Source: Collinsella sp. (GTDB lineage: Bacteria > Actinomycetota > Coriobacteriia > Coriobacteriales > Coriobacteriaceae). Taken from it: DNA of 11,261 bases. Location of the stretch: assembly GCA_019419405.1 (NCBI GenBank), contig DYAA01000190.1:1-11261 (forward strand), written 5' to 3'. The number at the start of each line of letters is the position of its first letter. Position 1 is the first letter of the stretch. The notes beneath the pieces were generated by a model. That model was not told the DNA's origin. It saw nothing but the letters and a program-made list of their open reading frames with translations, and searched no databases. Of the stretch, positions 6,277 through 11,261 are shown piece after piece. A program made the position numbers and the translations under genes.

Positions 6277-6424
6277 TACCACAACGTAGCAATTAGGGTA
6301 TCTGGAGTGGACGGCGGCTTGGCTACGAGCTGGGGCTGAAGATCTGAATGGTCGGGCGCCGTTGCCGGGAGCGCAGGCATTGCTGGCGATGGTCACTTTG
6401 GGGCTGGAATTTCCGCCTGCTAGC
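6277..6424. other. Intergenic stretch with no recognised feature
   Basis: The rest of the 352-nt gap between pta and ackA1 lies between hairpin E3 and the ackA1 terminator. I see no ribosome site with a convincing reading frame, no RNA gene and no repeat of sequence found elsewhere in the window. It could be decayed coding DNA. Confidence 0.5.
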
Positions 6425-6460
6425 AAAAAGGCCTCCGGAGCTGTTGCTCTGGAGGCCTTT
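6425..6460 (-). terminator. Intrinsic terminator of ackA1
   Basis: On minus, AAAGGCCTCC (6460-6451) pairs with GGAGGCCTTT (6436-6427), extended by an inner AGAGC/GCTC pairing, and ends in a run of T (A at 6425-6429 on plus). It lies about 22 nt after the ackA1 stop. Confidence 0.88.
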
Positions 6461-6482
6461 CGTTTACTTGCAAATGCACGCG

Positions 6483-7661
6483 TTAGTTGTTCTTGGTCAG
6501 GCGCTCGACGTCGTGGGCGATCATGTATTCCTCGTCGGTGGGGATGACCATGACCGTAACGGCGGAACCGGCGGCGCTAATGACCTGCGGTCCGTTGCCC
6601 ACGGCCTCGCGGTTCTTGTTGTTGTCGATGCGCACGCCCAGCCACTCAAAGCAGTCGCAGAAGGCCTTGCGGATCGACCAGTCGTTCTCGCCGATGCCGG
6701 CGGTAAAGGTGATGGTGTCCACGCCCGCCATGGAAGCGATCATGGAGCCAGCCTGCTGCATGGCCTTGTAGGCGAACATATCGAAGGCGAGCAGGCAGCG
6801 CTCGTCGCCCTCGGAGGCGCGCGTACGGATGTCACGGGCGTCGTTGGAGATGCCCGAGATGGCAAGCAGACCAGACTGCTTGTTCATCATGTCATCGACT
6901 TCCTGGTAGCTGTAGCCGCCCTCGCGCTGCAGGTAGCACACGGTAGCCGGGTCAATGGAACCACAACGGGTGCCCATCATCAGGCCGTCGAGCGGCGTGA
7001 GGCCCATCGTGGTATCGCGGCATACACCGTCCTCGATGGCGGCAAGCGAGGCGCCGTTGCCCAAATGGCACGAGAGCAGGCGGTGGCAGCGCGAGCCCAG
7101 GATCTCCTTGGCCATCATCCACTCATAGCGGTGACTCGTGCCGTGGGCACCGTACTTGCGCACGTGGTACTTGTCGCACACGTCCTTGGGCAGCGCGTAG
7201 GTGTAGGCGACCTCGGGCATGGTCATGTGGAACGAGGTGTCGAAGACGGCCACGTTGGGCAGCTCCGGATACTTCTCGCGGCAATATTCGATTGCCGCGG
7301 CCTCGCCGTAATTGTGCAGCGGGGCGAGCGGAGCAACCTCGAGGATCTTAGCCATGACCTCATCGTCGACGACCGCGGAATCATCGAAGTGCCAGCCACC
7401 CTGAACGATACGGTGGCCGATGCCATCGATCGTAAAGTCGGTCTTCTCGAGCTCCTCGAGCACGCGCGCAATGGCGCAGCGATGATCGGGAAAAGGAATC
7501 TCCTCGGTCTGCTTGGCACCACCGTTCTCGGAGTGGCCAAAGATGCCCATGTCCGAGCCGATACGCTCGCAGTTGCCCTTGGCGAAAACCTCGCGGGTAT
7601 CGGTATCCAAAAGCTGATATTTAAGGCTCGAGCTGCCGGCGTTGACAACAAGTACGTTCAT
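6483..7661 (-). CDS. ackA: Acetate kinase, copy 1 (canonical)
   Basis: A 392-residue acetate kinase (ASKHA fold) making ATP and acetate from acetyl phosphate and ADP. All expected motifs are present: VNAGSSSLK (6-14) with Asn7 and Lys14; GIGHRIVQGG (80-89) with substrate Arg84; DTSFH (141-145) with catalytic Asp141; GAHGTSHRY (171-179); CHLGNGAS (198-205); GTRCGSIDP (230-238) with Arg232; SGISNDARD (269-277); FTAGIGEN (319-326) for the adenosine site; and PTDEEYMIA (374-382) with Glu377 for magnesium. The start has AAGGAG 4 nt upstream on minus. It is about 59% identical to the next gene by eye. A promoter with a palindrome (7717-7744) lies in the 163-nt gap, so it can be expressed separately from ackA2. 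Confidence 0.97.
   Translation of the reverse strand: MNVLVVNAGSSSLKYQLLDTDTREVFAKGNCERIGSDMGIFGHSENGGAKQTEEIPFPDHRCAIARVLEELEKTDFTIDGIGHRIVQGGWHFDDSAVVDDEVMAKILEVAPLAPLHNYGEAAAIEYCREKYPELPNVAVFDTSFHMTMPEVAYTYALPKDVCDKYHVRKYGAHGTSHRYEWMMAKEILGSRCHRLLSCHLGNGASLAAIEDGVCRDTTMGLTPLDGLMMGTRCGSIDPATVCYLQREGGYSYQEVDDMMNKQSGLLAISGISNDARDIRTRASEGDERCLLAFDMFAYKAMQQAGSMIASMAGVDTITFTAGIGENDWSIRKAFCDCFEWLGVRIDNNKNREAVGNGPQVISAAGSAVTVMVIPTDEEYMIAHDVERLTKNN
6911..6953 (-). repeat. 43-nt tract identical in both ackA genes (copy 1)
   Basis: These 43 bases are identical to 8253-8295. They encode the segment around DPATVCYLQREGGYS/T. The genes are far less alike on both sides. Recent gene conversion or strong shared codon use could explain it. 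Confidence 0.8.
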
Positions 7662-7716
7662 GAGACTCCTTTGCAGTGCGATACGGTCGGCGCAGACCCC
7701 TTAAGGCGGCCGCATG

Positions 7717-7744
7717 TTAATAAGAAGTTATCACAACTTGATAA
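7717..7744 (-). promoter_or_regulatory. Candidate ackA1 promoter with palindromic operator
   Basis: On minus, TTATCA (7744-7739), a 16-nt spacer and TATTAA (7722-7717) form a plausible promoter about 55 nt before the ackA1 start. The -35 is part of an exact palindrome, TTATCA-N5-TGATAA (7728-7744), which could be bound by a repressor or activator. Neither hexamer is a strong match, so the promoter is tentative; the palindrome itself is plain. Confidence 0.42.
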
Positions 7745-7774
7745 ATAGCTATCAGGCATATCGCTCAACGAGAC

Positions 7775-7813
7775 AAAAGAGGGGCTGAACGGCGCTCGGT
7801 CGTCCAGCCCCTC
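7775..7813 (-). terminator. Intrinsic terminator of ackA2
   Basis: On minus, GAGGGGCTG (7813-7805) pairs with CAGCCCCTC (7787-7779), extended by three inner pairs after one mismatch, and is followed by TTTTGTC. It starts 11 nt after the ackA2 stop, separating the ackA2 transcript from ackA1. Confidence 0.88.
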
Positions 7814-7824
7814 CCCTCTTGCAA

Positions 7825-9003
7825 TTACTTGCCGTTGACGATGCGCTCGACGTCGGAAGCGATCATGAACTCCTCATCCGTGGGGATGACGAAAATCTTG
7901 ACCTTGGAATCCTTGGCAGACAGGCACCAAGCGCCGTCACCACGCAGGGCGTTGCGGGCATGATCCATCTTGACGCCCATAAAGGCCAGGCGGTCGGCAA
8001 CGCCGGCGCGGACGGCCGGAGCGTGCTCGCCGATGCCGGCGGTAAAGACCAGGGTGTCCATACCGCACATAGAAGTGGCCATCTCGGCAGCCTTGGCGGC
8101 AATCTTGTAGACAAACATGTCGAAGGCGAGCTGAGCCTCGGGGTCGCCAGCGGCGGCGAGCTCCTCGACGTTGCGGCAGTCGTTGGTCTTGCCGCCGGTC
8201 ACAGCCAAAAGGCCGGACTTCTTGTTCATCATCTCGTCGACCTCGTCGAAGGTGTAGCCGCCCTCGCGCTGCAGGTAGCACACGGTAGCCGGGTCGATGG
8301 AACCGCAGCGGGTGCCCATCATGACGCCGTCAAGCGGGGTGAGACCCATGGTGGTGTCCATGCACTTGCCGTCCTCGATGGCGCACAGGGAGGCACCGGA
8401 ACCGATGTGGCACACGACGACCTTGCGGGCCCCGCCGTTGGTCATCTCGGCGACCTTCTTGGAGATGTAGCGGTAGCTGGTGCCGTGGGCGCCGTACTTA
8501 CGAATGTGCAGCTTGTCGCAAACATCCTTGGGCAGAGCGTAAGTCTTGGCGACCTCGGGCATGTTGAAGTGGAAAGCGGTGTCATAGACCGTGACGTTGG
8601 GCAGGTCGGGATACTGCTCCAGGCAGTACTCGATAACGTTGGCCTCGGGGTTATTGTGCAGCGGGGCGAGCGGAGCAACCTCGCGGATCTTGGCGAGGAC
8701 GTCCTCGTCGACGAGGGAGGAATCACCGAAGTACCAACCGCCCTGAACGATACGGTGGCCGATACCCTCGATCTTGACGCCGTTGGCCTCGAGGTCCTTC
8801 AGGACGACCTCGATGGCGACCTTGTGGTCGGGGAACTCGATGTTCTCGGTCACCTTCTTGGAGCCGTTGGCAGCGTGGGTGAAGGTACCGCCGGTAAAAC
8901 AGACGCGCTCGCAGGAGCCCTTTGCGGACACCTTGTGGGACTTGGTATCGATGACCTGATACTTAAGGGTCGAAGATCCTGCGTTGACGACCAGAACGTT
9001 CAT
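7825..9003 (-). CDS. ackA: Acetate kinase paralogue, copy 2 (motif-divergent)
   Basis: A 392-residue acetate/butyrate-kinase family enzyme in tandem with copy 1. It keeps VNAGSSTLK (6-14), GIGHRIVQGG (80-89), DTAFH (141-145), GTRCGSIDP (230-238) and PTDEEFMIA (375-383). It departs at four conserved spots: GTSY (Tyr177) where copy 1 has GTSH; CHIGSGAS (Ser202) for HLGNGAS; TGGKTNDCRN (269-278) with a one-residue insertion for SGISNDARD; and GIGEH for GIGEN. The catalytic Asp141, Arg84, Arg232 and Glu residues remain, so an active kinase is expected, perhaps with changed substrate range or kinetics. AGGGAG precedes the start by 5 nt. Its leader carries hairpins at 9057-9090 and 9021-9037. Confidence 0.93.
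   Translation of the reverse strand: MNVLVVNAGSSTLKYQVIDTKSHKVSAKGSCERVCFTGGTFTHAANGSKKVTENIEFPDHKVAIEVVLKDLEANGVKIEGIGHRIVQGGWYFGDSSLVDEDVLAKIREVAPLAPLHNNPEANVIEYCLEQYPDLPNVTVYDTAFHFNMPEVAKTYALPKDVCDKLHIRKYGAHGTSYRYISKKVAEMTNGGARKVVVCHIGSGASLCAIEDGKCMDTTMGLTPLDGVMMGTRCGSIDPATVCYLQREGGYTFDEVDEMMNKKSGLLAVTGGKTNDCRNVEELAAAGDPEAQLAFDMFVYKIAAKAAEMATSMCGMDTLVFTAGIGEHAPAVRAGVADRLAFMGVKMDHARNALRGDGAWCLSAKDSKVKIFVIPTDEEFMIASDVERIVNGK
8253..8295 (-). repeat. 43-nt tract identical in both ackA genes (copy 2)
   Basis: This is the partner of 6911-6953, in the same orientation and at the same place in the protein. A further 30-nt tract around PLAPLHN, encoding the loop near residues 110-117, is also identical between the two genes. 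Confidence 0.8.
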
Positions 9004-9020
9004 GTGTCTCCCTACTAACA

Positions 9021-9037
9021 GGCGGTGTGGCGCCGCC
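9021..9037 (-). promoter_or_regulatory. Small GC hairpin next to the ackA2 ribosome site
   Basis: GGCGG (9021-9025) and CCGCC (9033-9037) can pair around a 7-nt loop. This lies just upstream of the AGGGAG site of ackA2 on minus and could affect translation. It is short and may be chance in GC-rich DNA. Confidence 0.3.
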
Positions 9038-9056
9038 AGGTTACATACGCTTCAAT

Positions 9057-9090
9057 AATAAACCCAAACGCCCTCGCGCTCGGGTTTATT
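9057..9090 (-). terminator. Hairpin between the MFS gene and ackA2
   Basis: AATAAACCC (9057-9065) pairs with GGGTTTATT (9082-9090) around a 16-nt loop; on minus it ends in GGGTTTATTATTG. It may terminate the transporter transcript, 34 nt after its stop. Alternatively it lies in the ackA2 leader, because the block GATAACTT shared with the ackA1 promoter region is found upstream of it (9103-9110). The pta leader holds a hairpin of similar sequence. Confidence 0.6.
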
Positions 9091-9123
9091 GCGTTGATAT
9101 ATAAGTTATCGGTGCCCAAATAC

Positions 9124-10284
9124 TCATGACCTTTGGCTTGTAAGACGAAATAGCGCGGGGATATACACAAGGGAAGAAATCCCGAGCGCGACAAGCAATA
9201 CGACTCGAATGCCCGCAACGCTACTCAACACAGCGTTGAGCAGATAGAAAAGAACGGCACCCACCGCCACCATCTGGCTTTGAACCGAAATCAGTGAACA
9301 GCGCATCGAAGAATCGGCTGCCTTTTGAAAAATTGAGTATTTAATTGGAGCAAATAACGAGTACGCAACCGTCTGCAGCACATAGAACACGGGCAGCAAA
9401 TTAGCCGGAGTAAGGGGAATCAAAAACAAAGCTGTCAGGAAAAGGCGCACGATGCCGCAAATACGCGCAAAGCGGCCCTTGTCGACATGAGCAATCGCAC
9501 AGGGCACAATAAGTCCCATGGAGGCCGAGGCAAGGAGCTGGACCGCAATGGTGACACCCGAAGCGACGGCATTCATTCCGCGACCCGCAAGCAGCAGTGA
9601 GAAAAAGTCTTCCAGGGCGACAAAAGCAAATGCCTGAGAACAGTCCATGATGAACGCTGAACGAAGAATGCCATTACCCGCAATAGCGGTACCGATCATC
9701 TTCGGGCTAATCCCATGTTCAGGTGTCGTCGCAGTGCCCCCTCTTCGCATTTCAGGAATGCAGACAACGACAACCAACGTCAACACCATTGCGATGATAT
9801 CTGCCGAAAGACCAATGAGATATGCACCGACGGACGAAATGAAACCGCCCACGCAAGCGGAGATGGCATAAGAGGCATAGAAAACAAATCGCTCAACGAC
9901 ATTAAGTCTTACGAGCTGGTCCTGAGAGACGCTGTCAATGTAAATCGCTTCGATGGATCCGCTCACACACGCAACGGCAAAACCCTTGAGAGCGAACGCA
10001 CCGATTAAAAGCAGGGGAGAACGGACGAGAAGCAGGGCGGCGTAGTATCCAAGCATTCCCACGACGCCAACGAGACCGCTTGTCTTTCGTCCAAACCTAT
10101 CAGCAATATAGCCAGTGGGAACTTCAAGGATGAACTTGCTCACTTGATATGCAATCATCATGCTAGAAATCGATACCATCGAAAGTCCGACGAACTCAAG
10201 GTAGACAGTTAGAAAATACAAGATGGTGCTGAAGTTCGACAGAAAAACGAACGTCATATAAAGCAAAACCGTACGGTTTTTCAT
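9124..10284 (-). CDS. Major facilitator superfamily transporter
   Basis: A 386-residue inner-membrane protein with about 12 hydrophobic segments in two halves split by a polar loop near 178-198. Motif A of the superfamily, GYIADRFGRK (58-67), lies between segments 2 and 3. The closest kinds are drug or small-molecule effluxers, but the substrate cannot be told. The ATG at 10284 is chosen over the in-frame TTG at 10308 because GGAGGG (10291-10296) lies 6 nt upstream and the first membrane helix begins soon after. The gene is lower in G+C and less codon-biased than its left neighbours, which suggests transfer. A LysR-type regulator lies 119 nt upstream on the same strand and may control it. Confidence 0.9.
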   Translation of the reverse strand: MKNRTVLLYMTFVFLSNFSTILYFLTVYLEFVGLSMVSISSMMIAYQVSKFILEVPTGYIADRFGRKTSGLVGVVGMLGYYAALLLVRSPLLLIGAFALKGFAVACVSGSIEAIYIDSVSQDQLVRLNVVERFVFYASYAISACVGGFISSVGAYLIGLSADIIAMVLTLVVVVCIPEMRRGGTATTPEHGISPKMIGTAIAGNGILRSAFIMDCSQAFAFVALEDFFSLLLAGRGMNAVASGVTIAVQLLASASMGLIVPCAIAHVDKGRFARICGIVRLFLTALFLIPLTPANLLPVFYVLQTVAYSLFAPIKYSIFQKAADSSMRCSLISVQSQMVAVGAVLFYLLNAVLSSVAGIRVVLLVALGISSLVYIPALFRLTSQRS

Positions 10285-10368
10285 GCTCCACCCTCCAAGA
10301 GTCAGCAATCTAAATCGGAATCTTGGAAAAGCATGAGGGCAAAGCTGTCAGCTATGTGTTACAAGGCG

Positions 10369-10383
10369 TCAATAATCACTTGA
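10369..10383. promoter_or_regulatory. Candidate LysR-type operator TCAA-N7-TTGA
   Basis: TCAA (10369-10372) and TTGA (10380-10383) form an interrupted palindrome in the 119-nt gap between the LysR-type gene and the transporter. LysR proteins bind such interrupted palindromes, though the usual core is T-N11-A. On minus the left half is part of TTGACG, a possible -35, but no matching -10 is seen. Weak evidence. Confidence 0.28.
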
Positions 10384-10403
10384 TGCCTCGAAGCCAATTA
10401 ATC

Positions 10404-11261
10404 TCACGAAGCAAGATGACGCAATAGGTGCAGAAAAACCGTCTGGTGTCGATCAGTCCAGGAATTTTGCCGATAGCAAAAGTAGATAGGCAAGGTTACA
10501 TCACGCGAACCTTCAATTGAGCACTCACTCACTTCTGATCCATCCGACGCAAGAGAGGACCCAGACAAACCCAATATCAATCCCCCGGCTTGAAGAAACT
10601 CAGTCTGCGCCCTGTTTCCGTATTCAACATCACGGAAGCGAAAATTGACGAGCTGGGCTTCGGGACATTGATTGATTGCATTGAGACAGGGTGACAAATT
10701 AATGGGAACAGCGAGCCTGCCGCCCAGTAACTCGCGAATGGTCATGGCGCCCACAGATTGATGACCCGCTGGGCATGAAAGAACCTTGAGCTCCTTTTCA
10801 CCCAAATATTTTGAAGAAAGGACGCTGTCCCGTGGTTCCTCGAATGAGATAGCCGCATCCGAAATGCCAAGCACAAGTGATTCAAAGCATGTGGCCGTTG
10901 GCTGATGCCACACATCAAGGTGAATCTGGGGGTGCGAGCGTTCAAACGAGTCATACCAGCTTTCGGCAAAAAGGCGCCCCCGCCCATGAAGGCAGGGGGC
11001 GTAAAGACGAAAGTGGCCATCGGGCGAAACGCCGTCGCCCCTCGATTGAGCGTACTTTTTGAGATCGTCGACTTGTGCCAGGATCACGCGCGCACGACGC
11101 GCAAATTCTCTGCCCGCCGGAGACAAAACAGCCTCCCCCGCCGATCGGTCGAGCAAAACAATCTGATACTCAGATTCCAGCTTTTTGATTGCCGACGAAA
11201 CGGCCTGCGGACTCACATGAACGGCGCGAGCTGCTTTGCGCACGCCGCCATAGTTCGCTAC
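10404..11261 (-). CDS. LysR-type transcriptional regulator, 5' end outside the window
   Basis: The reading frame stays open to the window edge. 285 residues are present and only about 15-20 N-terminal residues should be missing. The start of the helix-turn-helix is seen as VANYGGVRKAARAVHVSP, followed by QAVSSAIKKLES, the recognition helix, and a wing ending in LSPAGREFARRAR. A linker helix and a periplasmic-binding-protein-like effector domain follow to the end. The GTG at 11243 is not the true start, because it would cut the DNA-binding domain. Like the MFS gene downstream, it is of lower G+C. It may control that transporter in response to a small molecule, but the usual divergent LysR layout is absent here. 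Confidence 0.85.
   Translation of the reverse strand, partial: VANYGGVRKAARAVHVSPQAVSSAIKKLESEYQIVLLDRSAGEAVLSPAGREFARRARVILAQVDDLKKYAQSRGDGVSPDGHFRLYAPCLHGRGRLFAESWYDSFERSHPQIHLDVWHQPTATCFESLVLGISDAAISFEEPRDSVLSSKYLGEKELKVLSCPAGHQSVGAMTIRELLGGRLAVPINLSPCLNAINQCPEAQLVNFRFRDVEYGNRAQTEFLQAGGLILGLSGSSLASDGSEVSECSIEGSRDVTLPIYFCYRQNSWTDRHQTVFLHLLRHLAS

Noticed and set aside
5045..6292. A 415-codon minus-strand open frame opposite pta
   Set aside because: It is antisense to a clear pta gene, with a repetitive Gly/Leu/Val/Asp-rich product and no motifs.
7726..7744. Rex-type (redox) operator at the ackA1 promoter
   Set aside because: It contains TTGTGA on minus but lacks the paired TCACAA half at the right spacing, so only a generic palindrome is claimed.
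6348..9018. Long plus-strand open frames opposite both ackA genes (466 and 399 codons)
   Set aside because: They are mirror frames produced by the biased codon use of the kinase genes, with low-complexity Val/Gly/Leu/His-rich products and no family resemblance.
11243..11243. GTG at 11243 as the start of the LysR-type gene
   Set aside because: The frame stays open to the window edge and the residues before it match the start of the helix-turn-helix, so the true start lies outside.

Overview
The window looks like chromosomal DNA of a gut actinobacterium of the Coriobacteriia, most like Collinsella. This is inferred from overall gene content, high-GC codon use and strong AGGAG-type ribosome binding sites, not from a marker gene. 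Most genes are GC-rich. The right end, from about 9120 on, is visibly poorer in G+C.

Layout: (1) 1-2318, plus strand: a DJ-1/PfpI protein overlapping a Maf-type nucleotide pyrophosphatase by ATGA, then a self-processing P1 (DmpA/NylC-type) peptidase. (2) 2319-2691, no gene, but two large nested hairpin elements (E1, E2). They share a ~67-nt core, have unrelated perfectly paired arms, and each points in the sense direction of the gene that ends next to it. (3) 2692-4918, minus strand: UDP-galactopyranose mutase (glf) and an overlapping family 2 glycosyltransferase, a probable surface-glycan galactofuranose pair. (4) 4919-5149: a divergent control region with two facing TATAAT boxes and a leader hairpin. 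(5) 5150-9003: acetate metabolism. pta is on plus and faces two tandem acetate kinase paralogues on minus, with a 131-nt compound hairpin (E3) between the convergent genes. (6) 9124-11261, minus strand: an MFS transporter and a LysR-type regulator that runs off the window, both of lower G+C and perhaps acquired.

Pta and AckA together convert acetyl-CoA to acetate with ATP formation. The downstream kinase (ackA1) keeps all family motifs. The promoter-distal copy (ackA2, 7825-9003) departs from several conserved motifs and may have another substrate or regulation. Glf would supply UDP-galactofuranose to the adjoining glycosyltransferase.

The most unusual content is the set of long hairpins at gene 3' ends. 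E1 and E2 share a core whose inner stem shows two compensatory base-pair changes, which argues for a selected RNA or single-stranded DNA structure. Around E2 the inverted symmetry runs past the hairpin into the last codons of the glycosyltransferase, as though the 3' end of the gene had been copied in inverted orientation. I do not recognise this repeat family.
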